Numbered from the stretch's first letter, positions 22,257 through 33,436 are shown. The stretch is 64,000 nucleotides of DNA from Cunninghamia lanceolata (GCA_027924645.1 BSBN01000047.1:6820001-6884000); one strand, 5' to 3'. Notes: generated by a model not told the origin, from the letters alone. A program made the numbers and translations.

Positions 22257-23587
22257 TGTTGGCCTCATTTCTAACCTGCCAAATTTAAACTGTTCGTATA
22301 TCAAAACCCTTTGTAAAGTCATCCTTTGGGCTGCAATTCGCCAAGGTCATATTTCCTGTGTCAGTCATGTTGAAATTCTTTGTCTTATCTTTCTTCATTG
22401 AAGCTTTAAAAGCAATATTATTCCAAGGCAAAACTCACGACTTAGTCATATTTTACTTTGCATCTATTTTCCGTTTTGACTAAGTCTGCGTTAATTTTTG
22501 CTTCTCACCAAGTCCATCTTGCATCTGCTTTTGATCCTCGCCAAACTCGCACCAATTTCTTCTATTCGCTAAGTGTGCGCAACTTGTGAGTTTGCCTAAG
22601 TTGTTCACATCCACTTTTTACCGATGCAAGAAGTTTGGCATAATAAAGTCTACATTCACTTGTGACAACTGGGAATTAAACTTCATTTCTATTCAAATCA
22701 CAAGTTGCACTTTTTTCTTTTACGAAGTAAGTAATGAAAGTGGGGCTGTAAATTTACGAGCATCCAAGGTGTTAAAACTCACTTATTACTTGCATGAAAA
22801 GCTGGTTGTAGTTTTTGTGTCCATGATCATCTCCTAAAAATGAGGGAATATTCTTGAGTTTAAAATAAAATAAAGACCTCCCTGCCAGTAATATTGTTAT
22901 TCATGCTATCATTAAAACCCAATTCAAATATTCCAACCTTGCATAATTCATTAATGGCATTAGGGATTTGGATTTATTTCCTTGGTTCAATTCGATGTTG
23001 AGGAGTTGACATGAGGCATCTATGCTCTTGGTCCATAAAATTTATTTATATCCCCAGACGTTCTGTCACACAGTCCATTTGTCACACATCTCCAAGTGAA
23101 TAATCAAGATGCCGCGGCCACTATACATATTGTTTCACCATTGGTTTTACCTTTCGAGTAATATATGAGTGATACATGCTGGAAAAGGAGGCGTGGTCGA
23201 CAGGCGTGATAACATGAAATTACAACATTGAAAACATCCATTGTGTACCATCATCTACCAGGCATCGTGGCATGAACAAGAATTCGGTTCTCAAGAATAG
23301 TTATCACCACTATCACCATCCCTCATATAAAGGCAAAAAGTATGCCTCAAGCAGCAACCTCAAGTGCAGGCTTAAAGAAATCAACACTCGTAGTTATCAA
23401 GTTAATAACTATCTCTACAGATCTGCGCATGCTTAGAAAAGTTAACCTCGTCGAAGCCAGTCATTGAGAATTCTACACAACGGAGGAGTTGGTGGCGACA
23501 CTATATGTACATAGCTTATTTGCTACGAAATGGTGCACAAGGAGTTGATCTTTGTTGAACGACATTATGCCCGCATCTTATCTGGGG
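22257..23587 (+). other. Array unit 1: non-coding part before the PDH fragment
   Basis: No gene is supported. Degenerate short repeats around CTAAGT-CGCG or CCAA-CTCGCA recur every 30-36 bases at about 22440-22600. A short frame starts at an ATG at 23342 (MPQAATSSAGLKKSTL) and stops after about 40 codons, near a CATATAAAGG. The composition is transit-peptide-like, but the evidence is thin. The same stretch lies at 30061-31390 and 37883-39202. Confidence 0.45.
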
Positions 23588-23880
23588 CTAACGAAAGCAA
23601 CAATTCGAAGTGAGAACCCAGTTATCTTGTTCGAGCATGTTCTTCTCTCCAACTTGAAAGAGAAGATCCTAGATGAAGAATACAAACATCGTCTCGAAGA
23701 AGCAGAAACGGTTTGATCAGATGCAGATGTCACCATTCTTACTTACTCTAGGATGAGATATCATGTTATGCAAGCGACAAAGACTCTAGTGAATAAGGGT
23801 ATGATCCAGAAATAATTGACATCTGTTCTTCGAGGCCCTTTGCACTGTATACTATTGGAATTCAACTCAAAACTGAGTGA
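23588..23880 (+). pseudogene. Captured fragment of plastid-type pyruvate dehydrogenase E1-beta (unit 1)
   Basis: About 97 codons match the E1-beta subunit of the pyruvate dehydrogenase complex, which makes acetyl-CoA in plastids. The match covers the end of the pyrimidine-binding domain ([20 protein letters not shown]) and the start of the transketolase C-terminal domain ([17 protein letters not shown], then TLVNKG and, one base shifted, YDPEIIDI). A TGA at 23714-23716 and a one-base shift after NKG make it non-functional. It is sense to the element. The flanks show no further E1-beta match, so only an internal piece was taken. Confidence 0.85.
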
Positions 23881-24332
23881 CCTCAAAAGTATAGCGATTG
23901 CCATACAGTTGCACGTAGCCTCGCATAGTCGCATGGTGTCTATATCAGATAAACATCCTTAAACTTTTGCCAGAAGAAAGATCTCTGTGCTCACCACGCA
24001 TGAATCCTACGGAATCAAGAGTTTCAAAGACTAAAAACCAGTACAAATGCGATCGTTGCCATCATTCCACTGCCAACTCTAAGAAAAATCTGAAAGTTAT
24101 CATATGGGCAAGATGGTTATCGGAGGTTGTAAGTGGAATACAGCTCACATTTCTAAGAGAAGCAAAGATTGGAGTTTGTGATTATTGAGGGCAAATGACG
24201 ACAATACAGGTTGGATAGCCAGTTAGAAACCATGAAAACACAGCTACCAGAAGCATTTGTTGCATTGCACCGCTTTATTTTTGGCATGCATATCTATTGA
24301 AACAATACAGAATTAGGTTTTTGTTTCGGTTG

Positions 24333-25230
24333 CTACAGCAAAACTGTATGTTGCATATGGAAGAATATACGAAGGTGTATTAACGATTTGATGGAATGCC
24401 TCATAGAATGTGGTCTCGTAGGGTGCAATGGCATGGCAGACAATCCAATGAATTCAATATATTTGTTCCATCCCCAAACCTGGTGGAGGCTACTCTCATA
24501 AAAGTTGTCGGTATCACTAATGTGGGAAGTTACATTGAGGCTACTAGCATCCTCGCCGCCTATGAACGAATGGGAAACATACAACAAGAATACAATAAAA
24601 GAGAAGAACTCAGATTTCTACAAGCAAAATGTTTAATCCATCGATAACAATGGAGTAAATTGAAGTGGTCAGTTGAAGAATGAGGTAAATAGAAATGAGC
24701 ATTCAACATTTACGAATGAGCATCTGTAAGTTATTGTTTATGGTTCATAAGCATCACCATATCTGCCAATATAAAGGGTTTTTGATATGGTTGAAGTTGA
24801 ACCGACATTCTCGCCATCACTTCCACATCGAAACCCAGTAGCAGTAGTTGTTCCACCTGTTGATCCGGAACCGCCAGTAACTGTTAAAGGGAAGCTAGCA
24901 CTACAATTTGCTATCAATCCAGAAGGAATACTATTGGGTGAGGTGTGAGACAATAATTATAAAGGATGCCTCTGTCCCGGCTCTTTAACCCTTGCTTTTG
25001 TGGGATCAACTGAGTCCGTTAAGTCTGCTTCCACAAGACAAAAAGTTGGTTCTTATATCCCTCGATTTAGAACTTATATTGACCATCGACAAAGGAGACT
25101 CATGCTCAATGAAGTTCTGAAATCATCATCAACCACTAACGAAGACAAGAGAAATGATGATGTGTCAAAACAATGTGAAGAAGCTTCTTCAAATTGTTGT
25201 AGTTGTTTTAAAACTACTTTGTGAATGATA
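24333..25230. other. Unit 1: reading frames of unknown origin
   Basis: Short frames recur in equivalent places in other units but I cannot name them. One is on the minus strand at 24738-24953 (counterpart 40353-40568), 71 residues, with IPSGLIANCSASFPLTVTGG and a Gly/Thr-rich stretch before GFRCGSDGE. Another is on the plus strand at 25000-25224 (counterpart 40549-40839), ending CSCFKTTL. In unit 2 both are interrupted. They may be further captured pieces or chance frames. Confidence 0.35.
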
Positions 25231-25334
25231 TGAAGAAATAGATAACCTTTGCTAGCACTCATGCGGCTTACAGATGGAAAGATCATATATGTGAAATATT
25301 GAATCATAAGAAAAGGCATTATTCGAGTTGACAC

Positions 25335-25634
25335 GTGTGTTCAAGCACTTTTCAATTGAACCTCATGGCTAAAAATGGGAACCTTACATCTAAAGTAATG
25401 AAGGAGCTTGCAAGAAAGATAAAGAGTCTTGATGAGACTGTCTTGGAAACATTTCAATAGCCCTTCTGGATTGATTCTCATTTTACATATGTCTATACTA
25501 TTTCTGGAAAGGTTATCAAAAATGCAAAATGTGGAAGCTTATAGAAAGCACGTGAATTGTTTGACAAAATGAATCAAAGAGTTGTGGTTTCCTGGAATGC
25601 AATGAATACAAGATATGCAAGGTGGGTTTATTGA
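25335..25634 (+). pseudogene. Captured PPR fragment, unit 1
   Basis: This is the unit 1 counterpart of the open frames at 33137-33436 and 40950-41249, with in-frame stops (TAG in TTTCAATAGCCC and in TTATAGAAAG). The C-terminal half encodes a PPR-like helix pair: KCGSL, then ARELFDKMNQR and VVSWNAMN. PPR proteins bind organellar RNA. A second PPR-like part (VGYGMH, then CSHHGLD in shifted frames) follows to about 25830. Confidence 0.75.
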
Positions 25635-26265
25635 ATGTAATGATTGTTGGATATGGAATGCATAGAAATATCAGAATGAGTCGGAAACATTGGTTGGTAT
25701 GGCAGTTAAAATCACTGAGGAAATGAGATGAATAATGATACAGCCACAAAAGTTTAAGTGCAATTTCAAGAAAAAGATGGAGCTAAAATATGCATCTTTA
25801 CCTACAATTGTAGTCATCATGGTCTGGACGCCGGTGATATTATTGATAAGCATTGTAAATCATGGTTACATCAAGCTAGTCTTTACTTATATTGAGGTTT
25901 TCATGAAAAGCCATCAAGATGTTTTTGTGGTCGATAGCACTAGGACAAACAACAATGCACCATCTTTCAAGAATGACATTGGTGAAAAAGGCAATAGAAA
26001 TGTTAAGTCGAGTTGAAGGCATACATGATTATGACACTAGGAAGAATATGACTATAATTGAGGATATTCTTGCGGTATTTCACAAAGGTGGGCATGCGAT
26101 GCGATAGTTGTGGAATGAACCCTATAATTAGTCTGAATGATACAAGTCAATTCAAAACATGAATATGATCTATGCCATGACTACTTGTGTGAAAGTTAGA
26201 AGCACATAATGACAAGTTATTGAAACCATGAGAACTATGAATTCAAATTGCATGTTTACTACCAT

Positions 26266-26490
26266 CTATGAGAATAAACTGTGCATCAGATTAAAGAATA
26301 CTTTTGGAGACATTTTCTCTGTTATGACTATGTAGTCATCAAGACTAGGTGATGTTTGAGGTCCTACAAAAAGACATGAAAATTGGGAATGCACTAAATC
26401 AAAAGAAGACATGGATAGAGGAGGATTTGATTTGGAAGTTGGCAATATCGTGTTTTTGTGTGCAAAATGTGTATGATCACACTTGACCAT
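26266..26490 (-). pseudogene. Possible copia GAG-pre-integrase/integrase remnant
   Basis: A 74-residue minus-strand frame, conserved at 41881-42105, contains KCDHTHFAHKNTILPTSKSN followed by SFDLVHSQFS. This resembles the Cys-rich end of the copia pre-integrase zinc site followed by the DLVHSD block, but the catalytic Asp position reads Gln. It is antisense to the array. The resemblance is weak. Confidence 0.3.
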
Positions 26491-27026
26491 GAAAGTGCTG
26501 AGAGGTGATTGGTAACATAGGAAAGCTACAATTTAGCAGAGCATTATTTTCAAGCAGAGAGATAGCATCATTATGAGGAAAACTTTAGATTATTCTCAGT
26601 GTTAGAAACATCTTCATCAATTCAATGGGTTAGCAAAATTGCAAATAAGGTGGCTTTATAGCATAGAAATTGAAACGAGAAATTGATGGCAATGGAATTC
26701 TATAGCTACGATCAGAGTGAGGAAATGTGCAACTATTCTCTTCATCCAAGCTTTGTGTGTGCGAATATAGGAGTCTAAGATTCAAGTATTCTGAGGTTCA
26801 GAGGGTTTGTCAAGATCCAGCAAGGTTTAATTCAGCAAAATAGACCAAATGTGATGGAGAGAACTTAACAAAATTCACTACTCATAAATTACAAATTTCT
26901 AGCTACTTTTTGTAAAAGTGATTTATGTCACATGTTCTCAAAAGTTAGAAGATGGACTTTGTTTTCGGATAAGTTAGGTGAAAGCTAACTAGAATAAAGC
27001 TCATTTTTGAATTATTGTATTTCATA

Positions 27027-27044
27027 AAAAAAAGGGAGTAGTTA
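27027..27044 (+). other. Polypurine tract before the array LTR (unit 1)
   Basis: AAAAAAAAGGGAG followed by TAGTTA, then TG. Counterparts: A8G5 near 34828-34839 and A7G7 near 42641-42653. The gap of several bases between the G run and TG is like that in the other elements of this window. Confidence 0.55.
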
Positions 27045-27125
27045 TGAGGTGGTTACTGGGTAGTTAGAAGGAGGTTACAAGGTAGTTATGAAGTAGTTAT
27101 TAGTTGGTTACTAGGTGGTTATGGA
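27038..27125 (+). promoter_or_regulatory. GTTA-rich direct repeats upstream of TATA, unit 1
   Basis: About eight imperfect copies of G(G/T)-GTTA(C/T), such as GTAGTTAT, GGTGGTTAC and GAGGTTAC, lie just upstream of the TATA box. The arrangement recurs at 34839-34926 and 42653-42739. GTTA cores resemble plant MYB sites; that is inference. Confidence 0.55.
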
Positions 27126-27876
27126 AAAAGCCTATAAATATGAGGCTATTTGAAATGTAAAGGGGGGACTCTCTTTAGAGAGAACTTTTGCAAGGGGAAC
27201 TTATGAAAACTTCTTGGAACATTTTTGGTCTTACACATTGTATAGTTTACCTTTGAAATTGTATAATTTCGAAAAGATAATGAAGAATTGCATTTCAGTT
27301 CGTATGTTCTTGATGTATTTCTGAGTTATGATTACTAATTTCTCGTATGTCAAATTGGTGATCTTTCTATGTATTTTTGTAAATCAAAGTTATCCATTGG
27401 AGCATGTAATTAGGGTGATGAAGCACAATCATGTCTCGGTATCCTGATTTGAAAGTGTTTAGATAAATTATCTCCTCGTATGTTGATATTTGCCATCTTT
27501 CTTCGTCGTTGTTGCATATATGTCATGAAATTCATCATACAGTTTAGGAAGGTGGTTTCTAGCTTTGTGGTGAAACCCCCTTGTACTTTTCAATAAGATT
27601 GTGAAATTCCTATTGGTTTTCATACGTCCACCACGAGGATTTCTACATGCCTATTTCTCCTGCTATTTTGATTTTCTTCCTTTTTGTACTTTAAGGTAAA
27701 AGTACACAAAAACCCCAAATACCCCTATCATACGAGGGAGCTGCCCCTCTCAAACGCAGAGGAAGATCATTGCTGTGTAACGATCTCTCCAACTGTTGGG
27801 ACAATTTAGTCACCGCCCCAAGGGCAACGAGTCATTTTCAAAGGTTATTTCGCGGTGACAAATCTGTTTACCAACA
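27045..27876 (+). repeat. Array LTR A (832 bp)
   Basis: Starts TGAGGTGG after the purine tract and ends TTACCAACA before the primer-like site. The equivalent interval is exactly 832 bases in all three units. The TATA box is at 27133-27140. The end of the last copy coincides with the right end of the array, which fixes the 3' boundary; the 5' boundary is inferred. Confidence 0.62.
27133..27140 (+). promoter_or_regulatory. TATA box of array LTR A
   Basis: TATAAATA in CCTATAAATATGAGG. Copies at 34934-34941 and 42748-42755. Transcription would run into the acidic ORF. Confidence 0.7.
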
Positions 27877-27882
27877 GATTTT

Positions 27883-27900
27883 TGTCGACTCTACTGGGGA
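27883..27900 (+). other. Primer-binding-site-like sequence, unit 1
   Basis: TGTCGACTCTACTGGGGA, six bases after the LTR end. The unit 2 copy (35684-35701) is TGGTGACTCTACTAGGGA, so the ancestor probably began TGG. It resembles the Arg-tRNA primer site I recall for Tat/Ogre gypsy elements. That comparison is from memory. Confidence 0.6.
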
Positions 27901-28001
27901 TACAAGCTGAAGTGTTGGTACCTTTTTATTCCTCAAGAATATACAAGTATCTCCCCAGAAAATAAGATTGGCGACTCTATCTGAAAGAAGAATCCTGAAA
28001 G

Positions 28002-29802
28002 ATGGTTTGGTATCAAAGAACCCGGATGCATAACTTGCAGTTTCCTGAATCAGACAGCGATAGTGACGATGAAGATTGCTCTTTTTCTGCATCCTCTACT
28101 CAGCAAAATCAAGTTATTGATGATCCTAAGAAAATAGAGGTTTTGAAGAGTTTCTATGGTGGCATGCAACTTTCTACTAATCAGGTTCATCCTTTTTTGA
28201 TTCAAACATTGCAAAAGATTGAAGAAAAAGATGGGAAGGAGACTCATTTTCTTTCTCGTGATCAGAAGCCCCAACCAGAGGAAATTTATACACCAGAAGA
28301 GAAAAGAAGTTATTCTAATATATATCATTTGCATGATGAGGACAGCAATGAAGAGACAAAAGTGTTTCCTACAAATGAACCTGTATTTAATGCAACATCT
28401 TCTGATCAAAGGGTTGAAAGAGGCTCATCAGAACATGCATGCGCTAGAGAAGAAGAAGTTATTGCATATTCTCATGATAGGACATCTCCACTGAAGAAAG
28501 AAGAACAAAAAGAAGTGATAGAGATGGAAAAAGAGCATTATACGGAAGCGTGCAATGATGAAGAAGAAGTCTTTATAGATGGTGTCACATTCTCAATTTG
28601 TGACAACTTGCTCTGGTTCCACAACTACAACCTCTGAGAGAGATTTCCATCACATGGTGACTATTCCAAGGAGTGAAGAAGAAATTTTGAGCCAAAGTGT
28701 GAAAGGACATGAAGACAAGTCACAAAATATTTTCCTTACATGCATGCAACCTGAGCAAAAGGAAAGTGATGATGAAAGAATATTGTAAGAAATCTCTTAT
28801 GAGGTTTCCATTCAAGATTGGCATCTCACCACTACTGTTGATGATTTTGTACATGAAGAAGATGTCGTCCTTTCTTCTTTATCATCCGTTGAAGAAGAAT
28901 CCTCAACTACTGGTACTACTCAAGAAGAAGCATTGAATACTGCCGTTCCAAATGTGCAACATGATTATGAAGATACTGGGTGTGAATCTGCACAAAGAGA
29001 GGTTAAAATTGAATTGGTTCCTAAATGTCTTGGTTTAAGTAATTTAATTGTATACCCTAGTCTGTTGTCTGCATATACTGATGTTGAAGAAGGCAATGAG
29101 AGTAATGTTCATAGTCAAGATAAAGGAGAACAAAGTTCTGATGTTCATGACAATATACATGAAATTGCAAGTAGTCAAAGGATTGATGAAGAGTTGTATG
29201 TTTTAACTTCTCCTTCACTACTTCCAAGCGAAGGAAATATTATTTATTCTTCATCGATGATACAAGAGGATTTTCAGGAGGATAAAGTGTATAATGTGGA
29301 TTCGTCATTTTCTCTACCTTATGTGCAACCCTCTGATAAAGTATATCTTGAGTTGGTAATGGTAAAGAAAGGGGAATTTTCTTTTGCATGTGATGATTCA
29401 ATGATAAAAGAAGACATTATTCATGAGAAGGATCAGTCACAGAGTATCGAGTTTTCTTCACTAATTGGTTCACATGAAGGATGTCTGGTTCCTGGTTCAA
29501 CTTCCTTATCTGATTCAAACTATCAAAACAACCTTCAGATAGAGAAAATTGGTATGCTTGATATAATGCCAGAAGATATGATCAACACTACACAGGGCAA
29601 TACCAATATGATTCAAGAGGACTCAAAAGTTTATGATGAAAATTGGTTGTTCGGGGCACTATTCAAGGAGTCTTCATTTTTCATGCGGCTTATTTTTCTC
29701 GTCACTTTGGAATGGTTATTGAGTTCACAGGCACCTCATCCATGCTCTTCTCTTTTCCATATGGGTGCCTCTTTTTCTCAACCTATTAATGGCTTCACTT
29801 GA
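28002..29802 (+). pseudogene. Acidic ORF of unknown function, unit 1
   Basis: About 600 codons starting at the ATG at 28002. I recognise no domain. The N-terminus has an acidic Ser/Asp/Glu run (ESDSDSDDEDCSF), and long Glu/Asp/Ser/Gln-rich, probably disordered stretches follow. Near the C-terminus a conserved block (ENWLFGALFKESSFFMRLIF) continues into a hydrophobic segment of about 17 residues that could span a membrane, followed by a short Ser/Pro-rich tail. Relative to unit 2 there is a 23-base deletion near 28601, which shifts the frame, and a TAA at 28786-28788. It sits directly after the primer-like site, where gag would normally be. Confidence 0.7.
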
Positions 29803-30060
29803 TCATCTAGAAGAAGTTTGAGGTAGCAGTCACCTACCATGTACATAGGTTAACTAGGTGTTTTGGTTGTGTTTGTCTTGTTTGAGTTCTTGTTGTTTTT
29901 GTTGTTGCCCTCGTCTTTGTGTGTCCTTGTCTCCTTGTTTCCCCTTGTATGTCATATTATCTTCTGACTCTAACCCCCCAATGGATAAGGCACTGGTCAT
30001 TTCGAGAGATTCTAGGTTCATCTTATGTCCGCAAGGTCCTTGTCCCCAGTTATAGCCAGC
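29803..30060 (+). other. Non-coding stretch after the acidic ORF, unit 1
   Basis: No gene. It contains a T/G-rich part near 29860-29945 (TTGTTGTTTTTGTTGTTG) and runs without a purine tract into the TGTTGGCC point at 30061. The unit 2 equivalent is 37625-37882. Confidence 0.5.
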
Positions 30061-31390
30061 TGTTGGCCTCGTTTATAACCTGCCAAATTTAAACTTTTCG
30101 TATATCAAAACCCTTTGTAAAGTCATCCTTTGGGCTGCAATTCGCCAAGGTCGTATTTCCTGTGTCAGTCATGCTAAAATTCTTTGTCTTATCTTTCTTC
30201 ATTGAAGCTTTAAAAGCAATATTATCCCAAGGCAAAACTCACGACTTAGTCATATTTTACTTTTCATCTATTTTCCATTTTGACTAAGTCCGCGTTAATT
30301 TTTGCTTCTCACCAAGTCCATCTTGCATCCGCTTTTGATCCTCGCCAAACTCGCACCAATTTCTTCTTTTCGCTAAGTGTGCGCAACTTGTGAGTTTGCC
30401 TAAGTTGTTCACATCCTCTTTTTACCGATGCAAGAAGTTTGGCATAATAAAGTCTACATTCACTTGTGACAACCAGGAATTAAACTAGGTTTCTATTCAA
30501 ATCACAAGTTGCACTTTTTTCTTTTACGAAGTAAGTAATAAAAGTGGGGGTGTAAATTTACGAGCATCCAAGGTGTTAAAACTCACTTATTACTTGCATG
30601 AAAAGCTGGTTGCAGTGTTTGTGTCCATGATCATCTCCTAAAAACAAGGGAATATTCTTGAGTTTAAAATAAAATAAAGACCTCCCTACCGGTAATATTG
30701 TTATTCATGCTATCATTAAAACCCAATTCAAATATTCCAACCTTGCATATTTCATTAATGGCATTAGGGATTTGGATTTATTTCCTTGGTTCAATTCGAT
30801 GTTGAGGAGTCGACATGAGGCATCTATGCTCTCGGTCCATAAAATCCATTTATATCCCCAGACGTTCTGTCACACAGTCCATTTGTCACACATCTCCAAG
30901 TGAAGAATCAAGATGTCGTGGCACTGTACATATTGTTTCACCGTTGGTTTTACCTTTTAAGTAATATATGGGTGATACATGCCAGAAAAGGTGGGGTGGT
31001 CGACAGGTGTGATAACATGAAATTACAACGTTGAAAACATCCATTGTGCGCCGTCATCTACCAGGCATCGTGGCATGAACAAGAATTCAGTTCTCAAGAA
31101 TAGTTATCACCACTATCACCGTCCCTCATATAAAGGCAAAAAGTATGCCTCAAGCAGCGACCTCAAGTGCAGGCTTAAAGAAATCAACACTCGTAGTTAT
31201 CAAGTTAATAACTATCTCTACAGTTCTGCGCATGCTTAGAAAAGTTAACCTCATTGAAGCCAGTCACTGAGAATTCTACACGACAGAGGAGTTGGTGGCG
31301 ACACTATATGTACATAGCTTATTTGCTACAAAATGGCGCACAAGGAGTTGATCTTTGTTGAACGACATTATGCCCTCATCTTATCTGGGG

Positions 31391-31683
31391 CTAACGAAAG
31401 AAACAATTCGAAGTGAGAACCCAGTTATCTTGTTTGAGCATGTTCTTCTCTCCAACTTGAAAGAGAAGATCCTAGATGAAGAATACAAACATCATCTCGA
31501 AGAAGCAGAAATGGTTTGATTAGATGCAGATGTCACCATTCTTACTTACTCTAGGATGAGATATCATGTTATGCAAGCGGTAAAGACTATAGTGAATAAG
31601 GGTATGATCCAGAAATAATTGACATCTATTCTTCGAAGCCCTTTGCACTGTATACTATTGGAATTCAACTCAAAACTGAGTGA
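31391..31683 (+). pseudogene. Captured PDH E1-beta fragment, unit 2
   Basis: Same segment as 23588-23880, with the same internal TGA and the same one-base shift. These defects therefore predate duplication of the unit. Scattered single-base differences from unit 1 are present. Confidence 0.83.
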
Positions 31684-33136
31684 CCTCAAAAGTATAGCGA
31701 TTGCCATACAGTTGCACGTAGCCTCGCATAGTCGCATGGTGTCTATATCAGATAAACATCCTTAAACTTTTGCCAGAAGAAAGATCTCTGTGCTCACCAC
31801 GCATGAATCCTACGGAATCAAGAGTTTCAAAGACTAAAAACCAGTACAAATGCGATCGTTGCCATCATTCCACTGCCAACTCTAAGAAAAATCTGAAAGT
31901 TATCATATGGGCAAGATGGTTATCGGAGGTTGTAAGTGGAATACAGCTCACATTTCTAAGAGAAGCAAAGATTGGAGTTTGTGATTATTGAGGGCAAATG
32001 ACGACAATATAGGTTGCATAGCCAGTTAGAAACCATGAAACATAGCTGCCAGAAGCATTTGTTGCATTGCACCGCTTTATTTTTTGCATGCATATCTATT
32101 GAAACAATACGGAATTAGGTTTTTGTTTCGGTTGCTACAGCAAAACTGTATGTTGCATATGGAAGAATATACAAAGGTGTATTAATGATTTGATGGAACG
32201 CCTCATAGAATGTGGTCTCATAGGGTGCAATGGCATGGCAGACAATCCAATGAATTCAATATATTTGTTCCATCCCCAAACCTGGTGGAGGCTACTCTCA
32301 TAGAAGTTGTCGGTATCACTAATGTGGGAAGTTACATTGAGGCTACTAGCATCCTCGCCGCCTATGAACGAATGGGAAACATACAACAAGAATACAATAA
32401 AAGAGAAGAACTTAGATTTCTACAAGCAAAATGTTTAAATCATCGATAACAATGGAGTAAATTGAAGTGGTCAGTTGAAGAATGAGGTAAATAGAAATGA
32501 GCATTCAACATTTACGAATGAGCATCTGTAAGTTATTGTTTATGGTTCATAAGCATCACCATATCTGCCAATATATAGGGTTTTTGATACGGTTGAAGTT
32601 GAACCGACATTCTAGCCATCACTTCCACATCGAAACCTAGTAGCAGCAGTTGTTCCACCTATTGATCCGGAACTGACAATAATTGTTAAAGGGAAGCTAG
32701 CACTATAATTTGCTATCAATCCAGAAGGAATACTATTGGGTGAGGTGCGAGACAATAATTATAAAGGATGCCTCTATCCTGGCTCTTTAACCCTTGCTTT
32801 TGTGGGATCAACTGAGTCCGTTAAGTCTGCTTCCACAAGACAAAAAGTTGGTTCTTATATCCCTCGATTTGGAACTTATATTAACCACTGACAAAGGAGA
32901 CTCATGCTCGATGAAGTTCTAAAATAATCCTCAACCTCTAACGAAGACAAGAGAAATGATGATGTGTCAAAACAATGTGAAGGAGCTTCTTCAAATAGTT
33001 GTAGCTATTTTAAAACTACTTTGTGAATGATATGAAGAAATAGATAACCTTTGCTAACACTCATGTGGCTTACAGATGGAAAGATCTTATATGTGAAATA
33101 TTGAATCATAAGAGAAGGCATTATTCCAGTTGACAC

Positions 33137-33436
33137 GTGTGTTCAAGCACTTTTCAATTGAACCTCATGGCTAAAAATGAGAACCTTACATCTAAAGTAA
33201 TGAAGGAGCTTGCAAGAAAGATAAAGAGTCTTGATGAGACTATCTTGGAAACATTTCAACAGCCCTTCTGGATTGATTCTCATTTTACATACGTCTATAC
33301 TATTTCTGGAAAGGTTATCAAAAATACAAAATGTGGAAGCTTACAGAAGGCACGTGAACTGTTTGACAAAATGAATCAAAGAGTTGTGGTTTCCTGGAAT
33401 GCAATGAATACAGGATATGCAAGGTGGGTTTATTGA
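33137..33436 (+). pseudogene. Captured PPR fragment, unit 2 (open 99-residue frame)
   Basis: The frame is open for 99 residues from a GTG, with ATG codons inside at residues 11 and 22. Residues about 58-97 are a PPR-like helix pair (KCGSLQKARELFDKM, then VVSWNAMNTGYAR), matching the P/L-type repeats of plant PPR proteins. Residues 1-57 are unrecognised. The rest of the PPR match continues in other frames to about 33650. Fewer than two repeats are present, against ten or more in a working PPR protein. Confidence 0.78.

Noticed and set aside
23588..23880. Functional PDH E1-beta gene
   Set aside because: Internal stop, frameshift and missing N- and C-terminal parts, all shared by three copies in a mobile element.
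24738..24953. Bacterial-type formylglycine-generating enzyme end, from GFRCGSDGE
   Set aside because: The resemblance is a few residues only and there is no other support.
22257..27876. Calling the whole 5.6 kb as LTR in the feature list
   Set aside because: No purine tract before it and no target duplication. Kept as an alternative in the findings.
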